A stretch of DNA of 31,123 nt from Ectocarpus siliculosus (taxonomy: Eukaryota; Sar; Phaeophyceae; Ectocarpales; Ectocarpaceae), in NCBI GenBank assembly GCA_000310025.1, contig FN648885.1, forward strand, positions 41,516 through 72,638. Reading direction: 5' to 3'. Positions within the stretch are counted from its first letter, which is position 1. Every line of letters begins with the position of its first letter. Both the position numbers and the translations under genes were made by a program. This document shows positions 1 to 9,830 of this stretch, in pieces. A model generated the notes under the pieces. That model worked only from the letters and a program-made list of their open reading frames with translations. It did not search any database and was not told the DNA's origin.

Positions 1-165
1 CCAGCTACCGCGGGCGGGCCAGGGGCGGGGGTGGCGGGCGGGACTGCTCGGGGAGCATTGCTCGCTATGGGTGGAGGACCGGGGGCGGCGGCCGGGGCGA
101 ATCAGCAAGGGTTGCCCGCTGCCGGGGGTGGGATGCGGCCGCCACAAAACGAAACGCGCATTTGA
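1..165 (+). CDS. Possible 3' end of a Gly/Ala-rich open frame (partial)
   Basis: Frame 1 is open from the window edge to a TGA at 163-165 (54 codons). The deduced peptide is dominated by Gly, Ala and Pro and ends MRPPQNETRI. Base composition is very GC-rich to about 145 and drops sharply afterwards, as at the end of a coding exon. GC-rich DNA stays open by chance, no domain is visible, and the start lies outside the window. It could equally be non-coding. I do not recognise it. Confidence 0.25.
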   Translation, partial: PATAGGPGAGVAGGTARGALLAMGGGPGAAAGANQQGLPAAGGGMRPPQNETRI

Positions 166-1390
166 TTGAGTCTTGCAGCATTTGCTTAGGTCATGTAGAT
201 GAACAAATGCAGCATCTGTGACAATTTTTTGCATTTTTTCCTACAGGGGCGAGGGGGGCAAGCACAGACGAGCGTTGGGGCTGCACCTTGTTTTTTCTTG
301 GCGGGTTGTAGCGGATTTTTTTTTTAGTTCCGTAGGTTCTGATTTTGGTTTGGCCCATTTGGGATGTACAAGGTGTCACGTGTCGTGTTGCACCCATGCT
401 GTAACAACTGCTTTGGAAGCAATTAGACTACAAGTGTTCGCCCGACCGACGGACCCCGCACTGCTGCCGATAGAGCTTACCATGTATTGGTGCTGTACTA
501 GCTGCATCGGCGACGAAAGTTATCATGTTTCACGTTCACAGCGCTTCAATAGCTTGCGCAGTTCGTTTGCTTGGCGTCTGCTGTAGTACTCCAGATGCGG
601 AGTGCGCTGCCGTGGTATCGTACGGCCGGCACCTTACAGCGGCGCATACAAAACATTCAACGACAGAGTACACACAAACGGGCTTGCCAGATCATCATGC
701 TGCGTGCCCGCTGGTAATGTAGTACGCTGTCCCCCCGCCTAACACACAGCAGGGGCAGTAGACCGTTGGTCACGCAGGTCTTACATACAGGGTGATGTGT
801 ATATGCTGTCGTGTGTATGTGCATGCATACAGCACATATACACGTACATACACCGCCGATACACCCCCGTGCTGCCCTCCTACTCGCCGCCACACGCAGT
901 ACCTCATGGCGCACAGCATCACATGACATGGCAGACAGGCAGTACCATCGTTCGCCTTTCATGTTTTAAGAGGATGGCCGCTGGAGTGAGGAGGCAGTGC
1001 GGCGGTTGCAGTTGTTCAGTGTTCATTGTATGCGCGGCGGCGAATCTCGCTAAAATACTGTTGACTGCCAGAATCGAGCCGAACTGCTGAGGAGACAAAA
1101 ATCGACGTGGGAGACTATCTCAACGCAGAGTTATCTGCTCCATCCCACGGTGAGAATATCCTGTACACCAGGAGTCAGTCATCTGGGTCACATAATCTTC
1201 AGTTCGGTTGTGACGTGCTCCGCACAATGTGGACTTGCCCCCCAATTGCTGGGAGTTTACGGTGCGAACCCCCCCCAGAACAAAAAAAAAATCTAGGCAT
1301 GCCCAGAAAGTGCCCAGATGCCCAGAAATGACTTGAAAATAAAAAATTCAGTGGTCCATTTTCTTGCTCGGCAACCAATTCATTCCCAAA
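166..1390. other. Gene-less stretch
   Basis: Several 60-120 codon frames on both strands overlap one another without any motif, signal peptide or splice support. There is a CA/TG-rich stretch with small palindromes at about 785-860, and short repeats of the word TGCCCAGA near 1300-1325. I see no supportable gene. Confidence 0.5.
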
Positions 1391-1705
1391 CAGAGGACAC
1401 TTAGAACCAAAACCGTCCGGAGAAACAACCCCCCGGAAGAACCTTCCCGGCGATTGTTACGGCGGTACCCCGCGAGCATAGTTTAGGTGCTTTCATGCAG
1501 CGGATACTGCTGTAGGGAGGTGCACATTCATTTCTCTCCTGGGGGATATCGTTGTCCAGTAACCTCTTGAGGTAATTAGACACCCGCCACCTTCCGGAGG
1601 AATGCATGTATGTCAGATACCTCCGGAGGAACATTTTCGGGCTTTTTCCTCAGGAGAAAATTACACTACAAAAACTCCTCGACGAAGCAAGAAGGGCTTC
1701 CTCCG
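1390..1705. repeat. Left half of a CCTC-NN-GAGG dyad array
   Basis: Short imperfect palindromes of the type CCTC-NN-GAGG recur, for example AACCTCTTGAGGT near 1562, CTTCCGGAGGAA near 1591, CCTCCGGAGGAA near 1620 and TCCTCAGGAGAA near 1649. The array ends abruptly at the LTR element. The same motif resumes at 6496 on its other side, so the two pieces were one array before insertion. Confidence 0.65.
1701..1705. repeat. Target site duplication, left copy (CTCCG)
   Basis: The five bases directly left of the LTR element are CTCCG, identical to the five bases directly right of it at 6496-6500. Five bp is the usual duplication length for many LTR retrotransposon integrases. Confidence 0.85.
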
Positions 1706-1892
1706 TGTTTGGGTGCGGTAGCCCGTCAGAGGCCGAAAGAGAAAGAAGGTTGACTCAAGACCTTGGTTGATTAGAGAGTGAGAGACATGCGGTAGGCAAC
1801 ACCATCGCCATGCAGCATGCCCATCAACACATTTCATCCCCGTACCCCCCGGAGGCCCCGTAGACAGTATACTCTGCCGAGCACCCCAAACA
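1706..1892 (-). repeat. 3' LTR of the gag-only element
   Basis: This 187-bp LTR begins TGTTTGGGTGCGG and ends GCACCCCAAACA on the plus strand. It matches 6309-6495 at all but two positions (A/G near 1804 and C/G near 1840). It is the downstream LTR in the minus-strand orientation of gag. Confidence 0.88.
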
Positions 1893-1906
1893 GTCCCCCT
1901 GCTCGG
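1893..1906 (-). other. Polypurine tract next to the 3' LTR
   Basis: On the minus strand the bases immediately before the LTR read CCGAGCAGGGGGAC, a purine-rich tract in the position expected for plus-strand priming. Similar GCAGGGGGG words recur inside the element near 2455 and 2563. This fixes the element orientation as minus. Confidence 0.6.
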
Positions 1907-3520
1907 TACGAGATACGATCTACGAAATCCCCGTCACGACTATCATTGCCAGGTAAAACGGCGATAAATCAAACTACGCATCCAAACGGAAATCATCCAC
2001 CATTCATTCCAATTCAAACAATTTCCCAATAAAACAATGTTCTACGAAACCTGTCGATCTCCCAATAAAACATGCTCTACGAAATCTTTCAAATCTTCTG
2101 ATGATATCAAACTACTACCTCCTTAAAGGTCTGTCAATTAACAATCAACCCCTTTGAGAAAAATGCTTTACCAAATTCTCAAGAAGTCAAAACGCAAACA
2201 ATAACCCTTGGAAAAATCCCCAGCAAAGATACACATTACATCAGAATCACGTCAGAACGGGGACGGGTAACTCCGGGAAAACGTGTCCAACGTCCTAACT
2301 TACTCAGAACAAATTCCTCAGATAAACATTCATGTTTCAACTCATTTTCCAGCTCAAATAACCTTCGGAAGCACAAAGGCTTCAACCATGACTTACGAGA
2401 ACATGCCAAATCCTTCCTCCAATACCCAATACCTTCACAAATATACCAGTCCAACAGCCCCCCTGCTGTAACATCCATCCCAAACGCGAAGAAACCAAAC
2501 AAACAATTCCAAAACAAACATGAAGAAACTAACAAATCCAAAACAGACAATCAGCAATCCAGCAGCCCCCCTGCTGGGACATTTCATATAAACGCAACGA
2601 AAATCCCATTCAATATTCAATTCCATGTCACCTCCGCAGGTAAAACGCGGAAGACGATCCAAACATGAACTACCCAAGTACCATTAGCCAACATCAATTC
2701 CATATAAAATCCCCAGGGAAAACACGGAAAATCTCAACATGAACTACCAAACCCGATGTCAGAAACACTGCTTGTTGTGCTGCGGCGGACAGCATGGTAT
2801 CACATTCCCCCCCCCATGATTTCCGACAGCAGTGCAACAATCAGGCGTGATTCCGCAAAATCCAGCATGCCAATTCTGCATCCAACTTCATCAACTCCAA
2901 ACCGAAACAAGAAAACAAAACATATATTATCAAAGAAAAAGCGTCACACGTCCAGCACATACCAGTCTGCCGTACAGGCCTACTTGGAAAGGAAAATTGG
3001 TACTCCGCAAGGATTGACTCGTCGGGTACGGCACATCGGAGGGACAGAGAAACGGTGCGTGCCCCCCAACGTCTTTACCCAGCACGTCGCACGCCAAGCC
3101 AACGCCTACGAATATCCAGTACCACCAGAAAAACATAGCGGTAACTACCATAGAGACTGTTATCCCAACAAAGAGGGAAAACCAAAGTGGAGCAAACCGT
3201 ACGCAGAATAATACTACCAACGCCATATTGTGAGATATTTTCTTGGCAAACAACAGCCCCCCGGCCGCAACATTCCATTTGCCTCCCAGAAAAACAACAG
3301 TAATCTACCATGGAAATTTCCTGCCATTTGGCCGTGGAAATTAGTATCGCTGCAAGGTAAAACGCGGGTGGGCATCTCGACAGAACAAAACAAAAACAAA
3401 TCCAAACCTCCAAATGTGCCAACGATAGGAAAAATGATTTGCAGACGGTGAAAAATGCAGCATTGTATCTGACGATCAAAACACAAGAACAACATCCTGC
3501 ACAAAACAAATTTCAGAAAA
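1907..3520 (-). other. A/C-rich, G-poor non-coding 3' region of the LTR element
   Basis: The plus strand is strongly A- and C-rich and poor in G, so the element's sense strand is T/G-rich. No long motif-bearing frame is present. Degenerate short repeats occur: GGTAAAACGCGG-like words near 1951, 2270, 2640, 2711 and 3356; CAGCCCCCCTGCTG near 2455 and 2565; AACATGAACTACC near 2667 and 2738; and a duplicated CCAATAAAACA..TCTACGAAA near 2025 and 2062. No pol remnant was recognised. Confidence 0.6.
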
Positions 3521-3638
3521 ATGACAAGAATACGCAAACAAACATCACGTGCCTTGGCGAGTTTAAGACCCCAGCAGAAGTCGCGCTGCTTGCCGTCATT
3601 GTTGGACTCGCCCGGTCCTCCGCACTCCCTTCCCCGCT

Positions 3639-3941
3639 TCATGATCCTCCTGTCGTTGTTCCGGTCGCGAACACGGGCTCCCCGGCCGTTGCCCCCCGCG
3701 ACATCTTTCCACGGTCGAACGGGGTGTCCATCCCCATCACCGGCCCCACTCTCCCAGCCTTCAGCCGGCACAGCTCCCCCGGGTCGAAGGGGCGCAGCAG
3801 TGCCCCAAACCAGGCCACATCCATCCTCTCTGCCTTGTCGTTGCTACTGCTGCCGCTGCTGCTGCTGCTGCTGTTGCTGCTGGAGCCATCGACCAGGTCG
3901 TCCACCCCGGGATAGTTGGCGCCGCGCACCCCCGAACACAC
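3639..3941 (-). pseudogene. Probable frame-shifted C-terminal part of the Gag-like protein
   Basis: Near 3940 the main Gag frame becomes an implausible Arg/Cys/Ala mix. A different minus-strand frame reads GVDDLVDG, a Ser-rich tract, then NDKAERMDVAWFGALLRPFD, which looks more protein-like. A single indel between about 3940 and 3990 would join the two. The Ser/Ala/Gln tract comes from a CTG-type triplet repeat at 3844-3883. The frame stops at 3639. The assignment is an inference from composition only. Confidence 0.4.
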
Positions 3942-4114
3942 GGTGCCGGGATCGAAAGGGTGCGTGGACGGCCCCCTCTCGCCACAGACGCTGTCATCCT
4001 GCAGCCATCAACCTCCCCTGCGCACCAACCGCCATCATCGCTGCCGTCGTCGATGCCGTTGACCACCGCTTCTCCGTTGCTGACCGCCCCCCCAACCGAT
4101 ATGGTGGGGGAAAC

Positions 4115-5155
4115 GTTACCGACGGTTGCCATCGTAACGGCCGGTGCCGTCGCCGCGGTCGCGGGTCGTGCCGTCACCGATGTCGCCACTTCAGCCGCCG
4201 ATGCCGCCACTGTAGCCACCTGCGCGGGCTCTCGAGCCATTCTCCCCGCCGCCGCAGCGGGAGAAACAACACCGTCGGGTGCCGCCGCCGTTGCCGCTGG
4301 AACCGCCGTCGATACCGGCGCTCCAACCACCAACGCGGGCGCTCCGGTTGTTCTCCCCGCCACCGTCGCGGAGATAACAGTGTGGCCGGGCACCGCCGCC
4401 GTCGCCGCTGGAACCGCCGCCGATGCCTCTACTCCAGCTGTCGCCGCGAGCCCTCCGGGCGCTTCCTCCGCCGTCGCTGCGAAGAAAACACTACCGCCGC
4501 CGTAGGTCGCCACCGTCGCCTCTGGAGCTGCCGCCGATGCCGCCGCTCCTGCCACCACTGCAGGGACCCCGGCAGTCCCCCCCGCCGCCGTCGCGGCGAC
4601 AACACTACCGCCGCCGTAGGTCGCCGCCGTCGCCTCGGGAGCTGCCGCCGCTCGTGCTGCCACCGCGGGGACTCGGGTCATCCCCCCTGCCGCCGCCACA
4701 GGGAAAACACTGCCGCCAGAGGTCACCGCCGTTGCCGCTGGAGCTGCTGCCGATGCCGCCGCTCCTGCCGCCACCGCGGGGACTCTGGCCATCCCCCCTG
4801 CCGCCGCCGCGGGGAAAACACTGCCGCCAGAGGTCGCCGCCGTCGCCGCCGGAGCTGCTGCCGATGCCGCTGCTCCTGCCGCCACCGCGGGGACCCCGGC
4901 CGTTCCCCCCGCCGCCGCCGCGGGGAAAACACTGCCGCCGGAGGTCGCCGCCGTCGCCGCCGGAGCTGATGCCGATGCCGCCGCTCCTGCCGCCACCGCG
5001 GGGACCCCGGCCGTTCCCCCCGCCGCCGCCGCGGGGAAAACACTACCGCCGGAGGTCGCCGCCGTCGCCGCTGGAGCTGCTGCCGATGCCGCCACTCTAG
5101 TCGCCAACGCAGGCGCTCCGGCCATTTCCCCCGCCCCAGCAGCGGGGAAAACATC
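4115..5155 (-). repeat. 111-bp coding minisatellite (37-residue Ala-rich repeat)
   Basis: In the Gag frame about nine to ten copies of a 37-residue unit run in tandem, each starting near VFPAAAAGG and ending near ATAATSGGS. At DNA level the word GCCGATGCCGC returns about every 111 bp (near 4749, 4860 and 4971). Later copies diverge, with some shorter or longer by a few residues, but the frame is kept across the array. The GC-rich repeat produces several long but spurious frames on the other strand. Confidence 0.8.
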
Positions 5156-5829
5156 ATCGCAGACACTGCCACCAGCGTGAACTATGTCCACAGAATCATT
5201 CCATCCAAACCATCCGTCATCATCACTGTCCACAGCGCCGCCAGCGTGAACCATGTCGACGAAATCAGAGCGGTACTCGCTCTCTGCCATCACCTCGGCG
5301 CCAATGTGAACCAGGTCGACAAAATCAGAGCGGTACTCGCTTTCTACCACCACCTGCTGCTGTACGACCGAGCTTCCACCGATGTCTATGCAGCTGCCGC
5401 CGCCATTGACGCCCATCCAGCAGCCACCGCGGACGATACGGCCGTCATCCTCGCCGCTGCTGCCATGAAGATGCACGGCGCAGTTCCGCCACATATGGCC
5501 GTACTGACCACAGGCGCCGCACGTACCCTCGAACCTGCGGGGTGCGGCGCATTCTTCGCCGTGGTGGCCGTTCCTGCCGCACCGAGTGCAATGGTATACC
5601 GTACCAGGCGGAGGGGGTGATTCCTGCTGGAAATACACGGCGTTGCTCCCGTAGTCATATATCCCACCAACTCCGGTTGGCGGCAGCTGCTGTTGCTGCC
5701 GCGCCAACTGCTGGTGCTGCCGCGCCTGGTGGCTCTGAGTGAAAACGCAGTGTTGGTTCTGCTGAGGGACAAAACCACCACGAGAACACTGCTGTACCTG
5801 CGATGGCTGCTGCTGCCATTGAGCACTTC

Positions 5830-5868
5830 ATCGCTGCTGCTGCTGTTGTTGTTGTTGTTGCTGCCGCC
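5830..5868. repeat. CTG/TTG triplet tract encoding poly-Gln on the minus strand
   Basis: Runs of CTG and TTG on the plus strand read as CAG/CAA, about ten Gln codons, on the minus strand, directly before the in-frame TGA of the Gag-like gene. Mixed CAG/CAA use is typical of a selected or old poly-Gln tract rather than a fresh pure expansion. Confidence 0.8.
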
Positions 5869-6308
5869 TAAGTCTCTCCTTCTCATACTCGGCAGCCTCC
5901 GCAGCTCTGAGCACCTTCACCAGCCTCTCCACCTCCGACTCGGCAGCTCGTAGCTTCTCTGCTGCGTTGCGCGACCTCTCCTCCATCTTGATGCGCACAA
6001 CTGCTGTAGTCTCCTCCCTTTGGGAATCTCTTCCTATTCCGCCGCTTCTCTCCGCCATAGTCTACACTTGAAAATATCCCGTACCCTGCTGTCCCAGCCC
6101 TGAAGCGCTGTCCCAGCAATACACCCCGTGCTGTCCCGGTCCCCGATGGCCACCGTCCCAGCTATACACTACCCGCTGCCGTGCTGTCCCGTCCCCGTTG
6201 GCCACGTCCCAGCTTAGCTATATATATCGTATTCGCCGCCCCATTGGCCCGGCACATACAGCTCAGACGCCAATACCCACTACCAACACCAGGCCATACA
6301 ATATATTG

Positions 6309-6495
6309 TGTTTGGGTGCGGTAGCCCGTCAGAGGCCGAAAGAGAAAGAAGGTTGACTCAAGACCTTGGTTGATTAGAGAGTGAGAGACATGCGGTAGGC
6401 AACACCGTCGCCATGCAGCATGCCCATCAACACATTTCATCCGCGTACCCCCCGGAGGCCCCGTAGACAGTATACTCTGCCGAGCACCCCAAACA
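6309..6495 (-). repeat. 5' LTR of the gag-only element
   Basis: This 187-bp LTR is nearly identical to 1706-1892 and has the same TGTTTGGG/CCCAAACA ends. It lies upstream of the Gag ATG in the minus-strand direction, leaving a leader of about 250 bp (6059-6308). No strong primer-binding match directly abuts it; a TGG word occurs about 14 bp inside. Confidence 0.88.
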
Positions 6496-6975
6496 CTCCG
6501 AGGGGAAATCGTAATCCAGTCAACTCCAGCGATTCAACTTTCAGATCTCCCCTGGAAGATTGTGAAGTGTTGCCCTCCGAGGAACTGGCTGTTCGACATT
6601 AAGTTTTCCTCTAGGGCAACCCGTTCGTTATGTAATGCTCTGGAGGATGCCGAATCTGCTCCCTCTGAGGAAATCGTGCTTTCAAATCCTCGGAGGACTC
6701 CAATTGCCTACCCTCCGAGGAATACATCAGATATATATATATGTACCCCCCAGAGTAGCGTTTCTTAGGCAATGCTCTGGAGGGTGCTGTTACATCGTAC
6801 CCTCGGCAGGTTTTTTTTTTTGACATCCTCGGAAGGGGCCGATTGTCTCCCCGCCGAGCTTTGTTTTTTATTCTCGGAGTATATCGTCCACAAATCCTCT
6901 AGAGGGTTAAATATCCTCCAGAGGATTTCGAACCCTCAAGAGGAGTATTTTTCCTCAGAGGAATATGGGTGGGTA
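6496..6975. repeat. Right half of the CCTC-NN-GAGG dyad array
   Basis: About eighteen imperfect 10-bp dyads of the form CCTC-NN-GAGG lie here, including CCTCCGAGGA near 6577 and 6712, CCTCGGAGGA near 6690, CCTCTAGAGG near 6895, CCTCCAGAGG near 6912, CCTCAAGAGG near 6932 and CCTCAGAGGA near 6952. Spacing varies from about 17 to 37 bp. The first five bases are the right copy of the CTCCG target duplication. The intervening sequence is not repeated, so this is an array of dyads rather than a simple tandem repeat. Confidence 0.7.
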
Positions 6976-9485
6976 GCCACTTGTCCACCTGTGTAAAATA
7001 ATAGACCTGCATGCTGAACGCATTTCGTGGTAGGATAAATAGCGCATCTACAGAAAAAACTAATGAAGACTGAATTAAAATTTATTAATTTTCAGGGCGC
7101 GTGTACAAAGAACATGTAGGGTAATGTATGTATGTAGGAAGTGATGGGAGAGAGGGTAATAATACGCACGGCGGGCTTCGCAAGGTACTGATCACTGCAT
7201 GCAATTATCCGACCTATGGCAACGTTACAAGAATGTCCTGTAGGAAAATAGACAACGGAAAATAATACGAACGGTCTTCTGCGCCTTTTACCCGCATTAG
7301 TTGCTGCTGCTGTGAACCGGTTGATAGAGTCCACCGCGCGTAGAGAGGAAAAGGGAGAGTCCAGAGATAGATGGAGGCGGGCCACACCGCTCCGGGACAA
7401 GAAGACAACTCTATGTGAAACAAGATCGGAACGGTTTTTCATGTGAAGACTACAACAACAACAACAACAACCGCGCGTTATTAGGCCCAAGGTCAGGGGT
7501 GGGTCAGAGATGTATTGTAGGAGACTGAGCGGAAAACCCGCTTTCTCGATGATGCGCTATAACAAATTCCGTTCCTCAGCAATCAATCAGTTAGAATAGA
7601 AGGCACGCATTGATGACGTCAGCCAGGGGAGGCAAGATCGAACGCCAAGTTTTCTAAGCACGCACGCTGCACACACAAGCCGTCACTCATCACTCCTCCC
7701 ACTATAATACTCGCCACCCTGCAAGCAGCAAGAAGAAGAAAACACACATCGCGAAAACCTACGTCGTCATCTGCAGGTAAGCATCTCATTATTAAGGCGG
7801 ACTTCATGTACCATTAGGTCGTGTGTGCTTCGTACCACAACCAACCGCCGCGCGGTTGTTCACTCCATCACTCTTGTCTTGTCGTTGAGAAACTTATGCC
7901 AGATAAAAACAAGAATCTACGGGAAGAATTTACACAGCAGAGCACAGATTACCGTAAGAAGAGTCGGAGAGATCGCACCGGGTGTGTACGCATGTCATGT
8001 GTTTATATATGCATATGTTTGTCCCATCTATACTGGCGCCGGTTTGCAGGCCTCTCGGCGTATATATCTGACGTATGCATATCAGCCGGGGTCACCGGTG
8101 CGATCGCTTTGTTGAATGTGTGTGTGTCTTGTTCCGTGTTTTTTTTTGTTGCGCCCTGGTACCATCTCTCCGACCGACCGGAACGATCTCTCTCTCTCTC
8201 TCTCTGACCATGATGCGGAAACTCCAATGAATCACCCCATTAATCTTTTTCAAGGCACCCGTCCCGGTTCAAACTCTTCGACCTGTGCGATGCCCAATGA
8301 AACACTCACAGCGCGCCTTACTCGCACTACTATACCGTATACGTACGGCGGTGTAGTTTGCGCGCACCCCGTTTGTTTGCCATCTCCCCGACTGGTGCTA
8401 TCTTCCGCCTATCTATTTATGGGTATTCTGCACCATTTCCACAAGTAGACGATGTGCGGTGTTCCGTACAAGAACTTAGGCTATTTAGCTTTCCATGCAG
8501 TGAGTGGTCATGGGTTTGAATTCGAGTTTGGCTATAATGGCGTCATATATATGCATATGTACCAAAGACAACAAACGGTGTGATTTGCATCTGGGGTACA
8601 GGTACATATATTACTACTGCAGTTTTCTTCTTTGTTCCTGCCGCTCCCGGACGGGAATGAACGATGTTCTCACAGCGCGGGCGTAGCGCGCCCACTGTAT
8701 GCACTGCTGTGAGCCTCAACACAAATACTGTACCCGCACGGACACGTGCACTTCCTTTCATCCCAAGCACATACCGGAGTACGACGTATCTATTACTGTA
8801 GCTCTTGTCCCTTCTTTCGGATCCGACGTTTTTTAGGAACAAAATTACCTCGTGTGTCCATCCGTACCACAGCAAAACGTTCTCGCATGAATGTTCTACT
8901 TTTTATACACACTACTACCGCAACCAAATGACGCTGTGCGATCTGGTTGTACTCCATATTGTATGCATATCGTATAAGGCATGTTGAACCACGTATCGCA
9001 AGTAGTAAAACTGAACACGACTGTATGTTCAGGGCGGGTGTGTAGCTTGCAGATTGATGTGTTGGGCGCACGACAGCGGCCTCAACTTCCCCTGCTTTCG
9101 TTGTGATGGATAGGCACGCACGAAACCATGCATAGCAGTGTAGGGTGGTTTGTCTCGCGTCATGCGGAGAAAGTTAATTGCCTGAGGATGGGTTGGTAGA
9201 ACACGACGTTTTACTTCTATCGGAGGCGGCGATGAGTACGCTTTATTCATAAGTCAGGGTACAGCCGGCAGCCAGTCCGTGAAAAGTCAACAACACTGAA
9301 ATGCGAGGATGGAGTGCTAAATGAAGTTGTTGTTGTTGTTTTTGTCTTCACATTAAAAACCGTTTCGGTCTTCACTCAGCACTTTCTAATGTCTGTATAG
9401 TACTGGTCCAACTGACGCGGACGCCTTCCGTGGTCACAAGCCAACTGCCCCCCACGGGGGGGGTTACACCTTTCTAAAAAAACCA
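6976..9485. other. Gene-less stretch with scattered microsatellites
   Basis: No gene could be supported. Visible are a CAA run near 7451-7471, a CT run near 8188-8204 and a GTT run near 9323-9340. Near 7690-7780 a TATAATAC word is followed about 80 bp later by CTGCAG|GTAAGC, a good splice-donor context, but with no ATG-led frame. Overlapping frames of 60-130 codons lack motifs. Confidence 0.5.
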
Positions 9486-9830
9486 AAACAAAAAAATGGC
9501 AACCAGAAATTCTTCCAAGGCGCGATTTGTTGTCCAACCGAAAATAGACCAATAGTACGGAACGACGATCGACGACCCCGGTCAAAGGGATGAAAGAACG
9601 AAACGCAAAAAAAGAAAGAAAAGCAAGAGAGAAAAAAAACAGAGAGAGAATAACAAAACAAAAAAAATGGCAACCAGAAATTCTTCCAAGGCGCGATTTG
9701 TTATCCAACCGAAAATAGACCAGTAGTAAGGAACGACGATCGACGACCCCGGTCAAAGGGATGAAATAACGAAACACAAAAAAAGAAACAAAAGCAAGAG
9801 AAAGAAAAAAAACAGAGAGAGAGAAAGACA
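9486..9830. repeat. 171-bp tandem dimer with purine-rich tails
   Basis: A unit starting ATGGCAACCAGAAATTCTTC occurs at 9496 and again at 9667, a period of 171 bp. Both copies contain GGTCAAAGGGATGAAA and end in a long A/G-rich stretch (AAAGAAA, GAGAGA). The copies differ by a few substitutions. I do not recognise the family. Confidence 0.85.

Larger units (their letters stand above)
3761..6058 (-). pseudogene. Gag-like zinc-knuckle protein, interrupted by one in-frame TGA
   Basis: The only gene of the LTR element; it presumably packages element RNA. From the ATG at 6058 the frame encodes a charged helical segment (about codons 20-64, AEKLRAAESEVERLVKVL), then an Arg/poly-Gln tract. A TGA at 5830-5828 (codon 77) interrupts it, and the same frame continues through a Gln-rich stretch. 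Two CCHC zinc knuckles follow: CTRCGRNGHHGEEC at 5590-5549 and CGACGQYGHMWRNC at 5521-5480, both C-x2-C-x4-H-x4-C. Next come repeats of ESEYRSDFVD and a long Ala-rich 37-residue repeat. CCHC knuckles plus coiled coil are typical of retroelement Gag. The TGA could be a decay mutation or a spliced-out or recoded codon; I favour decay. An unrelated cellular zinc-knuckle protein is less likely given the LTR frame around it. Confidence 0.7.
1706..6495 (-). mobile_element. Non-autonomous, gag-only LTR retrotransposon (TR-GAG-like)
   Basis: This 4,790-bp element is bounded by 187-bp direct repeats differing at two positions by my reading, and by a 5-bp CTCCG duplication. The LTRs start TGTTTGGG and end CCCAAACA, the usual TG...CA form with short inverted ends. 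A purine-rich tract on the minus strand abuts the left LTR, and the Gag-like gene also reads on the minus strand, so the right LTR is the 5' LTR. Between gag and the 3' LTR there are about 1.9 kb with no protease, integrase, reverse transcriptase or RNase H motif in any frame. Near-identical LTRs suggest a fairly recent insertion, although the gag frame already carries breaks. Elements with LTRs plus gag but no pol are known in plants as TR-GAG; this one has the same layout. A clear primer-binding site next to the 5' LTR was not found. Confidence 0.85.

Noticed and set aside
3521-4969. 482-codon plus-strand open frame and several 150-225 codon frames in the same GC-rich block
   Set aside because: They are opposite or alternative readings of the 111-bp minisatellite and CTG runs. 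They give Arg/Ser/Cys-rich or Pro-rich low-complexity peptides, whereas the minus strand has real zinc knuckles.
5386-5886. 166-codon minus-strand frame overlapping the zinc-knuckle region
   Set aside because: It is an off-frame reading of the Gag-like gene.
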